A stretch of 43,532 nucleotides of DNA. Origin: Campylobacterota bacterium (GTDB taxonomy: Bacteria > Campylobacterota > Campylobacteria > Campylobacterales > Thiovulaceae). The stretch covers positions 1 to 43,532 of the forward strand of contig JASKOM010000012.1 of NCBI GenBank assembly GCA_030152305.1, given 5' to 3'. Every line of letters starts with the position of its first letter. Position 1 is the first letter of the stretch. Positions 16,980 to 24,534 of this stretch are shown in pieces. The translations under genes and the position numbers were made by a program. The notes beneath the pieces were generated by a model that was not told where the DNA came from, searched no databases, and saw only the letters and a list, made by a program, of their open reading frames with translations.

Positions 16980-17396
16980 ATGAAAATAGCAATGGCGGTA
17001 AAAACAAAAAGCGAAGAAAGTGCAGTTGCTCCACTTTTCGGCAAAGCTAAATATTTTGCAATAATCGATAATCAAGATAATAAAATTGAATTCATTGAAA
17101 ATATAAATCGTTCTGGAGTAGAAGCTATTAAGCTTTTATTAGCTCAAAATATTAATATTATGTTAATGTCTCATATGGGTGAAAAGCCTTTTTCTATTGC
17201 ATTATCAAGAGGTATTGATATTTATTATTTAGGTAATGAACGAATAACTATAAAAGAAGCTTTAGATAAATTAAATAACAACGAATTGCCACTTGCAAAA
17301 AACTTAAATACAGATTTGTTTTTTAAACATGGCAAACATGATCATGGTCATGAACATGATCATGGTCATGAACACGATCATGATCATATTCATTAA
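16980..17396 (+). CDS. NifX/NifB-C-type (dinitrogenase cofactor family) protein with His-rich tail
   Basis: 138 residues. Residues 1-110 are the NifX/NafY/NifB-C fold (start KIAMAVKTKSEESAVAPLFGKAKYFAI). Small stand-alone members bind Fe-S or metal cofactors. The last 25 residues are a run of H, D, E and G with about ten histidines, a likely Ni, Zn or Co chelating tail. No nif gene is nearby, so nitrogen fixation is not implied by this window. TAGGA precedes the ATG. Exact role unknown. Confidence 0.8.
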   Translation: MKIAMAVKTKSEESAVAPLFGKAKYFAIIDNQDNKIEFIENINRSGVEAIKLLLAQNINIMLMSHMGEKPFSIALSRGIDIYYLGNERITIKEALDKLNNNELPLAKNLNTDLFFKHGKHDHGHEHDHGHEHDHDHIH

Positions 17397-17398
17397 AA

Positions 17399-17431
17399 CT
17401 ATTTTGAAAAAATAGCTATACTTGATATACT
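17399..17431 (+). promoter_or_regulatory. Weak hairpin and -10 box upstream of rpmI
   Basis: CTATTT (17399-17404) and AAATAG (17410-17415) form an AT-only stem right after the His-tail gene. A TATACT box at 17426-17431 fits a sigma-70 -10 for rpmI, whose ATG is at 17458 after an AAGGA site. Both calls are by eye. Confidence 0.35.
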
Positions 17432-17457
17432 TTCAATCTAAATTTTAAGGATTTAAC

Positions 17458-17649
17458 ATGCCAAAAATGAAAACTCACAAAGGTGCTGCGAAGCGATTTA
17501 AAGCTAAGAAGAACCTGATTAAACGAGGCTCAGCTTTCCGAAGTCATATTTTGTCAAAATTTAGTGCTGGTCAAAAACGAGCATTAAGATCACCAAAACA
17601 TGTAAATAAAGCGGATGAAAAAGCTGTAAGAAATATGTTGGTAATCTAA
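17458..17649 (+). CDS. rpmI: Ribosomal protein bL35
   Basis: 63 residues, very basic, with the bL35 signature ([14 protein letters not shown] at the start, [12 protein letters not shown] in the middle). AAGGA lies 5 bases before the ATG. Its usual partner infC is not upstream here; rplT follows. The 3' end, including the stop codon, lies inside the stem of the hairpin at 17643. Confidence 0.97.
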   Translation: MPKMKTHKGAAKRFKAKKNLIKRGSAFRSHILSKFSAGQKRALRSPKHVNKADEKAVRNMLVI

Positions 17650-17677
17650 TTAAATTATTTTAATTTAGATTATTTTT
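17643..17677 (+). terminator. Terminator/attenuator between rpmI and rplT
   Basis: AATCTAATTAAA (17643-17654) pairs with TTTAATTTAGATT (17659-17671) with a single bulged T, and a T-run follows. The first strand includes the rpmI stop codon. It looks like a Rho-independent terminator inside the rpmI-rplT unit, so it would either set the bL35:bL20 ratio or act as an attenuator. Confidence 0.6.
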
Positions 17678-17688
17678 ATATATTCACT

Positions 17689-17730
17689 CCACAAATAATA
17701 AATGTGGTTAAGTCTTGATATTTTATCAAG
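17689..17730 (+). promoter_or_regulatory. rplT leader with two hairpins, candidate bL20 autoregulatory leader
   Basis: CCACA (17689-17693) pairs with TGTGG (17703-17707), and CTTGATA (17714-17720) pairs perfectly with TATCAAG (17724-17730). Both lie in the 108-base gap before rplT. bL20 represses its own operon by binding leader RNA in several bacteria, so these stems are candidates. I could not match them to a known leader family. Confidence 0.4.
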
Positions 17731-17757
17731 CACCTAAAAAATATTAAAAGGTAAAGA

Positions 17758-18117
17758 ATGAGAGTAAAAACAGGAACGGTCCGCCGAGCGAGACATAAAA
17801 AAGTTCTTAAACAAGCAAAAGGTTTTTATAGCGGTCGAAGAAAACATTTTAGAAAAGCAAAAGAACAACTCGAAAGAAGTTTAGTTTATGCTTACCGAGA
17901 TAGAAAAGATCGAAAAGGTGAATTCAGAAAATTATGGATTATCAGAATTAATGCAGCTTGTAGATTACAAGATATAAGTTATTCTGTATTTATGCATGGA
18001 TTGAAAACTTTAAATGTCGAACTAGATCGAAAAATTCTAGCAGATATGGCTATGAATGACAGCGAAAGTTTTAATTCTTTAGTTGCACAAGTAAAAGCTC
18101 TTCCAAGCCAAAATTAA
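17758..18117 (+). CDS. rplT: Ribosomal protein bL20
   Basis: 119 residues, standard length. Begins [27 protein letters not shown] and contains [13 protein letters not shown], both diagnostic of bL20. It is an early 50S assembly protein and often an autoregulator. AAAGGTAA lies just before the ATG. CGA arginine codons are used several times although this must be a highly expressed gene. Confidence 0.97.
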   Translation: MRVKTGTVRRARHKKVLKQAKGFYSGRRKHFRKAKEQLERSLVYAYRDRKDRKGEFRKLWIIRINAACRLQDISYSVFMHGLKTLNVELDRKILADMAMNDSESFNSLVAQVKALPSQN

Positions 18118-18141
18118 CGAATTTAAATAAAAGGTTTTAAA

Positions 18142-18483
18142 ATGACACTAAATCTTACTAACGAAGCGATTTTAATTCAACTTGGTATGACTAATATTAG
18201 CGATGCTTTATTAAATCAAGTGTCAGCTGTTAAAGAAGCAACTCATAAATTTGAATCTATCGAGAAACATATTTTTGATTTACATAAAAGTTTAGAAAAA
18301 ATTAACGGATATGTTGCTTTATCAAGCACAAATAATTATCTAAAAGTTAAACATCACGAAAGTGCAAATCGAGTTCAAAATAATGAATTTAACGAACTTG
18401 TTGAACACTGGGCTGAAAGATATAAAATTGCTCTTGAAAAAGTTAATCACAGCACATATTATATTTTAGGACTTCATCACTAA
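18142..18483 (+). CDS. Small protein of unknown function after rplT
   Basis: 113 residues, mostly helical, soluble, no signal peptide, no cysteines. It starts 24 bases after rplT with an AAAGG site and ends 14 bases before a strong terminator, so it is probably cotranscribed with the ribosomal genes. I recognise no family motif. It is histidine-rich toward the end (YYILGLHH). Function unknown. Confidence 0.7.
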   Translation: MTLNLTNEAILIQLGMTNISDALLNQVSAVKEATHKFESIEKHIFDLHKSLEKINGYVALSSTNNYLKVKHHESANRVQNNEFNELVEHWAERYKIALEKVNHSTYYILGLHH

Positions 18484-18497
18484 AATTTTCTTCATTT

Positions 18498-18523
18498 CCT
18501 CGAATTTTCTTCGAGGCTTTTTT
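18498..18523 (+). terminator. Strong Rho-independent terminator
   Basis: CCTCGAA (18498-18504) pairs with TTCGAGG (18510-18516) over a 5-base loop, followed by C and six T. It closes the rpmI-rplT-unknown unit. Confidence 0.9.
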
Positions 18524-18545
18524 AATTGGTTCGCTACTTTTTTTG

Positions 18546-19286
18546 TTAAAATGTGTAGCCTAAACCAATTAAAATAAAATTTCCAATTAAAAATTCTTTT
18601 CCTATTATTACTGGTGAAATATAAGCTATATGTAAATTAGCCTGTGATATTTTGTATTTAAATCTTATGCCATATGATAATAATAAACCGTTTAATGATA
18701 TTTTTTCACTTTCGCCAATGTATGCTGATTTTCCTTCGATATTTGATATTACTGAATTATCAACTTTATCGGCATCCGATTCGGCTACATATTTAAATTC
18801 TTTTCTATCTCCAAATGAAGCACCGCCACCTACACCACCAAATATTTCAAAGATGAAATTTTTATTAGCATAAAATATCGATGGCGACATATCAATTGTT
18901 ACGAGACTCGATGAGGTGTCGATATCTACCTCATCGTTGTAAATGCCTCCACTGGTTACAAAAGGTCGTTGTGTTGAAAAATTAATAAATCTAGCTGTTG
19001 AATTAATATAAACTCCCCAATTATTCGAAATATCAAAAGCTCTTGATTTCATTGAAATATAAGGCGAAGGGACTTCGGCAGTTGCTGTATGTTGAAAATC
19101 ATGTGTGTGATTATCAGCAACAATAGAATTTTGAAATTTAATTGATTGAAAAATAGGGTAATCTATACCTAATTCTATTTTGTGATTTAATAAAGACCCA
19201 AAACTGTAATTCTTTTCAGCAAATAAATTTTCTGTAAAAAACATGCTTAATAATATATATAGATATTTAGATAATTTACTATTCAA
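18546..19286 (-). CDS. Outer-membrane beta-barrel protein
   Basis: 246 residues. A signal peptide ends near residue 23 (FFTENLFAEK). The rest alternates polar and hydrophobic residues in beta-strand fashion and ends LIGLGYTF, the terminal-phenylalanine signal recognised by BAM. Length fits an 8- to 10-strand barrel. Substrate unknown. The gene stands alone on -, facing the terminator of the preceding unit. It carries two CGATGAGGT words in inverted orientation 10 bases apart. A TATAAT box (minus) at 19313-19318 is a candidate promoter. Confidence 0.78.
   Translation of the reverse strand: MNSKLSKYLYILLSMFFTENLFAEKNYSFGSLLNHKIELGIDYPIFQSIKFQNSIVADNHTHDFQHTATAEVPSPYISMKSRAFDISNNWGVYINSTARFINFSTQRPFVTSGGIYNDEVDIDTSSSLVTIDMSPSIFYANKNFIFEIFGGVGGGASFGDRKEFKYVAESDADKVDNSVISNIEGKSAYIGESEKISLNGLLLSYGIRFKYKISQANLHIAYISPVIIGKEFLIGNFILIGLGYTF
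18909..18917 (+). repeat. CGATGAGGT word
   Basis: In the outer-membrane protein gene, antisense, read Thr-Ser-Ser. Confidence 0.9.
18928..18936 (-). repeat. CGATGAGGT word
   Basis: In the outer-membrane protein gene, sense, read Asp-Glu-Val; inverted pair with 18909. Confidence 0.9.
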
Positions 19287-19312
19287 ACTATAACCTTTTT
19301 GTTTTATCTTGA

Positions 19313-19318
19313 ATTATA
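19313..19318 (-). promoter_or_regulatory. Candidate -10 box for the outer-membrane protein gene
   Basis: A perfect TATAAT on the minus strand, 27 bases upstream of the start codon. The -35 region is not conserved, as is usual for this phylum. Confidence 0.4.
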
Positions 19319-19438
19319 ACGAAAAAATTTCGAGCAAATTATCTTAAAAATAATTTAAAATAATGGCAAAAGTAAGATAAAAATATTCGAAAAATTTATA
19401 TAGACCATTTTGTTAAAATTCTTGATAATTTTTAGAAA

Positions 19439-19444
19439 TATAAT
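19439..19444 (+). promoter_or_regulatory. Candidate -10 box for the flhF operon
   Basis: TATAAT lies 45 bases before the flhF ATG, in an AT-rich 201-base divergent gap. No sigma-54 (GG/GC) or sigma-28 element is visible, consistent with flhF-flhG-fliA-fliM being an early, housekeeping-transcribed unit. Confidence 0.4.
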
Positions 19445-19488
19445 TTATAAAGTTGTATTTAATTAAGTTTAAATAATATGGAGAATCT

Positions 19489-21099
19489 ATGGTTATTAAA
19501 AAAATACAAGGAAAATCAATTCAAGATGCAATGAAAGAAGCAAAGGCTCTTTATGGTGATAACATTTCTGTAGTAGAAATAAAAACTATAAAAGGAGGGC
19601 TGTTTTCAAGAAATACATCGTATGAAGTTGTGGTTTCTGTTCCTGAAGAAAGCATTGCTGATAATAGAAAAAGTCGATTTCAAAGTCAATTTATTGAGCG
19701 AAATAAAAAAAGTTTTGATTTAAAAATTGATACAAATATCGATGATACTGACGAATTATTGGGTTTTAAATTTCATAATAATGACGAACCTGAATCAGGA
19801 ATTTTATTATCTGGAACAAATTCAAGAGAAAAAGAAAAATTAGAGAGAAAAATAAGTAGTCCATATGGACAAAATTCAACTGTATCACAAGAAAAACAAC
19901 AAAATAATAAAAATATTAATAATGTTGTTGATCAGAAAAAACAACAATCTATTTCAGCATTTCAAAAAGCTGAACAATTTGTAGATGCTTCAGAAAATGT
20001 TAATAAAATTATGGAACTTGTAAAAAAAAGACAACAAACTGAAGAAAATAGAATACAACGAAATGAACAAAATTTTGATATCGATATTCCTGAAGTTGTT
20101 GTTCAATCAAATCAAAATCAACAAAATCAACAAAATTCGAAAGAAAAAATAATTGTAAAAAATAATTCAGATAATCAACTTTCAGAGATAAAAACAGAAT
20201 TATCTCAATTAAACGATAAAATAAAGTTAATTCAAAATATGTTTTGGGAAGAAAAAGGACCAAATACAACAGCAATTCCACCAGAATTTTCGGAAATTTA
20301 TCGAATAGCAAAACAAAGTGGAATGAATAGAGAACATCTAGATATGATCATGAAACTTTCGATTCAACATATGCCATTTAAAATGAGACAAAGTAGCGAA
20401 ACAGTCAAAAGATATTTTAAAGCTTTATTAAGAAAAATGATACCAATAAGAACAGAAACGATTATAAAACCACCAAATAAAAAAATAACTATGCTTGTTG
20501 GTTCAACAGGAGTTGGAAAAACAACAACTATTGCAAAATTAACAGCTAGATTTGCTTTAAAAAGTGATATCGATTACAAAGTTGGTTTAATAATTCTTGA
20601 TACATATAAAATTGGTGCCGTTGAACAGCTAACACAATATGCAAGAATGATGAAAGTTCAAATAGAAACAGTTGTATCACCAGTCGATTTTCTAGATAAA
20701 CTTGAAAGAATGAGACATAACGATTATATATTTATAGACACAATGGGAAGTTCGCCATATGATTTACAAAAGATAGATACTATTAAAGAGTTTTTAAATA
20801 CAGCCATGAATTTATACGAAATTGAGGTAATGCTAGTGTTACCAAGCAGTTTAAAATATGAAGATCTAAAAGAGAGTTATAATAGTTTTTCAAAACTAAA
20901 TATCGATACAATAATGTTTACAAAACTTGATGAAACCAAGGGATTTGGAAATATTTTTAGCCTTATCCATGATGTGCAGAAACCTATTAGCTACTTCTCA
21001 ATAGGGCAAGAGGTTCCTGAAGATATTATTGTTGCAAAGAGCGAGTATCTAGTAGATTCCTTGCTACACGGTTTTAAAAGAGACGGAAAGAGTGAATGA
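19489..21099 (+). CDS. flhF: FlhF, SRP-type GTPase placing the polar flagellum
   Basis: 536 residues. N-terminal basic domain (IQGKSIQDAMKEAKALYGDN), a long low-complexity B region (about 60-240) rich in Q, N and charged residues, then an SRP-type GTPase NG domain. G1 is GSTGVGKTT (338-346), followed by DTYKIGAVEQL, DTMGSSP and TKLDETKGFG. It recruits early flagellar parts to the pole and in Campylobacterota is needed for sigma-54 flagellar genes. It overlaps flhG by 4 bases. The Gln/Asn-rich stretch around residue 205 is unusually repetitive. Confidence 0.95.
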   Translation: MVIKKIQGKSIQDAMKEAKALYGDNISVVEIKTIKGGLFSRNTSYEVVVSVPEESIADNRKSRFQSQFIERNKKSFDLKIDTNIDDTDELLGFKFHNNDEPESGILLSGTNSREKEKLERKISSPYGQNSTVSQEKQQNNKNINNVVDQKKQQSISAFQKAEQFVDASENVNKIMELVKKRQQTEENRIQRNEQNFDIDIPEVVVQSNQNQQNQQNSKEKIIVKNNSDNQLSEIKTELSQLNDKIKLIQNMFWEEKGPNTTAIPPEFSEIYRIAKQSGMNREHLDMIMKLSIQHMPFKMRQSSETVKRYFKALLRKMIPIRTETIIKPPNKKITMLVGSTGVGKTTTIAKLTARFALKSDIDYKVGLIILDTYKIGAVEQLTQYARMMKVQIETVVSPVDFLDKLERMRHNDYIFIDTMGSSPYDLQKIDTIKEFLNTAMNLYEIEVMLVLPSSLKYEDLKESYNSFSKLNIDTIMFTKLDETKGFGNIFSLIHDVQKPISYFSIGQEVPEDIIVAKSEYLVDSLLHGFKRDGKSE

Positions 21100-22034
21100 C
21101 AATGGTTTCTAACAGCGAAAATGCAAATGTAAATCAAGCTAAAAAACTCAAAGAGTTAATGGATATAAAAAATAGCGGTAGTAATAATAACAAAGAGAAC
21201 GGTTTTGCAAAAAAAACTACTCATTTTATTGCTGTTACAAGCGGAAAAGGTGGAGTTGGTAAATCTACAATAAGTGCGAATTTAGCTTATGTTTTTTCAA
21301 AATATGGTTATAAAGTTGGAATTTTTGATGCTGATATCGGTTTGGCAAATCTTGATGTTTTATTTAATGTCAGAGTCAAAAGAAATATCGTTCATGTTTT
21401 ACGAGGACAATCAGAATTAAAAGATATATTAGTTCAAATTAGTCCAAATTTAATTTTAATACCTGGAGATAGCGGTTCTGATATTTTTGAATTTACAGAT
21501 TCAAAAGCATTTGAAAAATTAGTTCAAGAATCAACAGTGTTAGATGATTTAGATATTATGGTTATTGATACAGGAGCAGGAATAGGTGAAAAAACACAAA
21601 TGTTTTTAAATATAGCTGATGATATTCTTGTTGTTACGATTCCAGATCCAGCAGCAATTACTGATGCTTATGCAACGATAAAAATGACAAGCAAAAAAAG
21701 AGATGAAATAGGAATGGTATTAAATCAAGTAACATCTGAAAAAGAAGCTCTTGCAATATTTGGCAAAATCGATAAAGTAGCAAGAGTAAATATCGGAGGT
21801 AATTTGCATCTTGAATATTTTGGCAAAATTGCTGATGATCCTATTGTTAGTTCATCGATAAAACGAAGAACACTTTTTGCAAAAGAAAGTCCATATGCAA
21901 TGGCAACGCAAGATTTAGAAAAAATTGCTAGACAATTAGCAAAAAAATTAGAACAAAATATATTAACAGGTGCAGAATTAGATGCAAGTGGTCTTTCTGG
22001 ATTGTTTCATAGACTAATTCAACATTTTCGTTAA
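21096..22034 (+). CDS. flhG: FlhG (FleN/MinD-like ATPase), flagellar number regulator
   Basis: 312 residues. The deviant Walker A SGKGGVGKST (49-58) has the MinD/ParA lysine, followed by DADIGLANLDVL and DTGAGIG (Walker B region). The C-terminal part is FlhG-like. In polar flagellates it limits flagellar number by stimulating FlhF; in Campylobacter it also influences division. It overlaps flhF by 4 bases. Confidence 0.94.
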   Translation: MTMVSNSENANVNQAKKLKELMDIKNSGSNNNKENGFAKKTTHFIAVTSGKGGVGKSTISANLAYVFSKYGYKVGIFDADIGLANLDVLFNVRVKRNIVHVLRGQSELKDILVQISPNLILIPGDSGSDIFEFTDSKAFEKLVQESTVLDDLDIMVIDTGAGIGEKTQMFLNIADDILVVTIPDPAAITDAYATIKMTSKKRDEIGMVLNQVTSEKEALAIFGKIDKVARVNIGGNLHLEYFGKIADDPIVSSSIKRRTLFAKESPYAMATQDLEKIARQLAKKLEQNILTGAELDASGLSGLFHRLIQHFR

Positions 22035-22059
22035 TAATAAATAATCTAGGTAATATATT

Positions 22060-22401
22060 ATGGTCTATAATATTCAAGGCTTTTTAACAGTTGTTGGTTT
22101 TTTCACAGGACTCTTTTTTTCGGTAATTGCATCTGTTTCTCCACTAGATTTAGTAGTAAATGCTATTCTTACAACTGTTGCTTTTCACGCTTTTGCTAAT
22201 TTATCTCTTTCGTTGTATATTAAACATTGGGATGTAAATCTAGCTAGTAAATTTCCTAAACAAACTCTTGAAAGTGAATTAGATCAATTAGTAAAAGATT
22301 TAGATAAAAAAGAGGAAAAATTTATGCCACAAAAAGAAAATTTTAAAATTATTATAGATAAACAAATCGGTAACATTGAAGCAGGTCAAAAAAATAGATG
22401 A
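22060..22401 (+). CDS. Small inner-membrane protein between flhG and fliA
   Basis: 113 residues. Two membrane helices (about 7-28 and 30-52) and a charged cytoplasmic tail. A small membrane gene at this place is conserved in Campylobacter and relatives (between flhG and fliA), so it is a real gene with a presumed flagellar or envelope role, but its function is not known. Overlaps fliA by 4 bases. Confidence 0.8.
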   Translation: MVYNIQGFLTVVGFFTGLFFSVIASVSPLDLVVNAILTTVAFHAFANLSLSLYIKHWDVNLASKFPKQTLESELDQLVKDLDKKEEKFMPQKENFKIIIDKQIGNIEAGQKNR

Positions 22402-23078
22402 GTTATATAAACGATGTAAAATATCAAAAAGATCTTCTTGCTATTGAATATCTTCCAGCCGTAAAATCAATGGCATTTAGATTAAAAGAACGATTACCAA
22501 GCTTTATTGAATATGCTGATTTAGTTTCAATTGGAACTGAAGAATTAGTAAAACTTGCTAGACGATATGATGAAACACAAAACGACTCTTTTTGGGGTTA
22601 TGCAAAAAAAAGAGTTTATGGTTCAATGTTAGACTATTTGAGATCATTAGATGTAATGAGTCGAAATGGTCGCAAACTAGTTAAAACTATTGATGCTATC
22701 GTAAGTAATTATGTAGCCTCTTTTGATGAAGAACCATCGAATCAATATTTGGCAGAAAAATTAGATATGCCGTTGGAAAAAATTCGTGAAGCTCGTCGTG
22801 CTTCTGAAGTTTATTCTGTTTTACCATTGAGCGAAAATATGGATGTCGAAGATACAAATGCCAATGTTCTAGATCGATTAGAAACTGATGATTTAATATC
22901 AAAAGTAACCGCTGTTTTAGAACAGCTTTCAGATCGAGAACGATTAATTATTCAGTTATATTATTTCGAAGAATTAAATTTAAAAGAAATTAGTGCTATT
23001 TTAAATATAACAGAATCACGAATATCTCAAATTCATAAATCAGTTATTAATCGAATTAAAGATGAACTAAAGGAATAG
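22398..23078 (+). CDS. fliA: Flagellar sigma factor FliA (sigma-28)
   Basis: 226 residues. Sigma region 2 (LPAVKSMAFRLKERLPSFIEYADLVSIG, then KKRVYGSMLDYLRSLD), region 3, and region 4 with LSDRERLIIQLYYFEELNLKEI and a final recognition helix (ITESRISQIHKSVI). It directs late flagellar and some chemotaxis genes. ATG overlaps the preceding stop; 3 bases before fliM. Confidence 0.96.
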   Translation: MSYINDVKYQKDLLAIEYLPAVKSMAFRLKERLPSFIEYADLVSIGTEELVKLARRYDETQNDSFWGYAKKRVYGSMLDYLRSLDVMSRNGRKLVKTIDAIVSNYVASFDEEPSNQYLAEKLDMPLEKIREARRASEVYSVLPLSENMDVEDTNANVLDRLETDDLISKVTAVLEQLSDRERLIIQLYYFEELNLKEISAILNITESRISQIHKSVINRIKDELKE

Positions 23079-23081
23079 AGC

Positions 23082-24158
23082 ATGGCTGATATATTAACTC
23101 AAGATGAAATAGATGCCCTTCTCGGTGATGTCGGAAACGAAGACTTAGCTGGTGGCGATGACGAATCCTCCACGACAGCAACGGGCAGTAGTTACACTTC
23201 ACAAAATCCAGATGTTCAAATTACACTTTATGATTTTAAACGACCTAATCGAGTTAGTAAAGAACAACTTCGAGCATTCAGAAGTATTCATGATAAATTA
23301 GCAAGAACCTCATCGTCTCAAATTTCCGCAATCATGAGAGCAATCGTTGAAATTCAATTACATTCTGTTGATCAAATGACTTATGGCGAATTTTTAATGT
23401 CTTTGCCAAATCCAACAAGTTTCAATGTCTTTTCGATGAAACCTCTTGAAGGTAATGGAATTTTAGAAGTTAATCCTTCGATTGCTTATCCAATGATCGA
23501 TCGTTTATTAGGCGGTAAAGGTGATCCTTTTGAAAATAATCGTGAATTTAGTGATATCGAAATTTCGTTATTTGAAACTATTTTAAAAGTATTCATGGAT
23601 AATTTACGAGATGCTTGGAAAATAGTTGAAAATATGACTCCAACAGTTGAACAAAAAGAAAGTTCTCCAAATGTTGTTCAAATTGTTGCTCAAAATGAAA
23701 TCGTTGTCATGATCGTCATGGAAATTATTATTGGTCAATCAAGCGGAATGATGAATATTTGTTATCCTGTTATTGCTCTTGAATCGTTATTACCAAAATT
23801 AGCAAGTCGAGATTTAATGCTAAATGAATCTGGTTCTAAAAAAAGCCGAAATCAAGATTTAAAAGTTATTCTTGGTGGTATTAATGTCGATGTCGAAGCT
23901 TATTTAGGTGAAACACAACTTTCGTTAAAAGATGTTTTAGAATTAAATGTCGGTGATATTATTAAATTAAATAATCATCATGATGACGGAATCGCTTTAT
24001 CTGTTAATGGCAAAGAAAGATTTGTTGGTCAAATTGGTGTTCGACGACATCGCAAATCTGTAAAAGTAGTCGAAAAAATATTTAATGAACAAGATGAACT
24101 TAAAGATTTATTAGAAGAAATTGCAACTTATCGAGGTGAGGAGCGACAAGAATTTTGA
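23082..24158 (+). CDS. fliM: Flagellar motor switch protein FliM
   Basis: 358 residues. The N-terminal ADILTQDEIDALL is the CheY-P binding peptide of FliM. It is followed by the middle CheC-like domain (YDFKRPNRVSKEQLRA, PMIDRLLGGKG) and the C-terminal SpoA domain. It forms the C-ring and sets rotation direction. fliY/fliN does not follow; a yraN-like gene overlaps the stop by 4 bases. Confidence 0.96.
   Translation: MADILTQDEIDALLGDVGNEDLAGGDDESSTTATGSSYTSQNPDVQITLYDFKRPNRVSKEQLRAFRSIHDKLARTSSSQISAIMRAIVEIQLHSVDQMTYGEFLMSLPNPTSFNVFSMKPLEGNGILEVNPSIAYPMIDRLLGGKGDPFENNREFSDIEISLFETILKVFMDNLRDAWKIVENMTPTVEQKESSPNVVQIVAQNEIVVMIVMEIIIGQSSGMMNICYPVIALESLLPKLASRDLMLNESGSKKSRNQDLKVILGGINVDVEAYLGETQLSLKDVLELNVGDIIKLNNHHDDGIALSVNGKERFVGQIGVRRHRKSVKVVEKIFNEQDELKDLLEEIATYRGEERQEF
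23307..23315 (-). repeat. CGATGAGGT word
   Basis: In fliM, antisense, read Thr-Ser-Ser. Confidence 0.9.
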
Positions 24159-24490
24159 ACCTAAAAAAAGGACATTTGGCTGAAGAAAAAGTTATTAAGT
24201 TTCTTTTAAATAAAGGCTTTGAAATCTTAGCTCGTAATTATTATAGTCGTTACGGCGAAATTGATATCGTTGCTAAATTAAATAATGTTTTTCATTTTAT
24301 TGAAGTAAAAAGTGGCAGATTTTTTAATCCAGCTGAAAATTTTACTGATAAAAAAATGTCAAGACTTTTAGAGACTATTTATATTTATTTAAATGAACAG
24401 AATATAAATTCTGAAGAAAATAATTATGTTATAGATCTTGCTACCGTCAGAGATAATATAGTCGAACTATATGAAAACATCTCGTTTTAA
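24155..24490 (+). CDS. YraN/UPF0102 family nuclease-like protein
   Basis: 111 residues. The family signature is visible: KGHLAEEKVIKFLLNKGFEILARNY, then YGEIDIVAK and FIEVKSG, which are the D and ExK residues of a PD-(D/E)XK-like fold. Role in DNA processing is inferred for the family but not established. TTG start overlapping the fliM stop by 4 bases. Confidence 0.88.
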   Translation: MNLKKGHLAEEKVIKFLLNKGFEILARNYYSRYGEIDIVAKLNNVFHFIEVKSGRFFNPAENFTDKKMSRLLETIYIYLNEQNINSEENNYVIDLATVRDNIVELYENISF

Positions 24491-24534
24491 AAAAAATAAC
24501 AATGGAATATAAAAATTTAATATGAAAGTGAAAT

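Noticed and set aside
16980..17396. Evidence for nitrogen fixation
   Set aside because: Stand-alone NifX/NifB-C-type proteins are widespread in non-fixing bacteria, and no nif genes are present here.
17643..17730. A tRNA or small RNA gene in the rpmI-rplT gap
   Set aside because: The stems are separate simple hairpins; no cloverleaf, no T-loop GTTCGA sequence in the right place.
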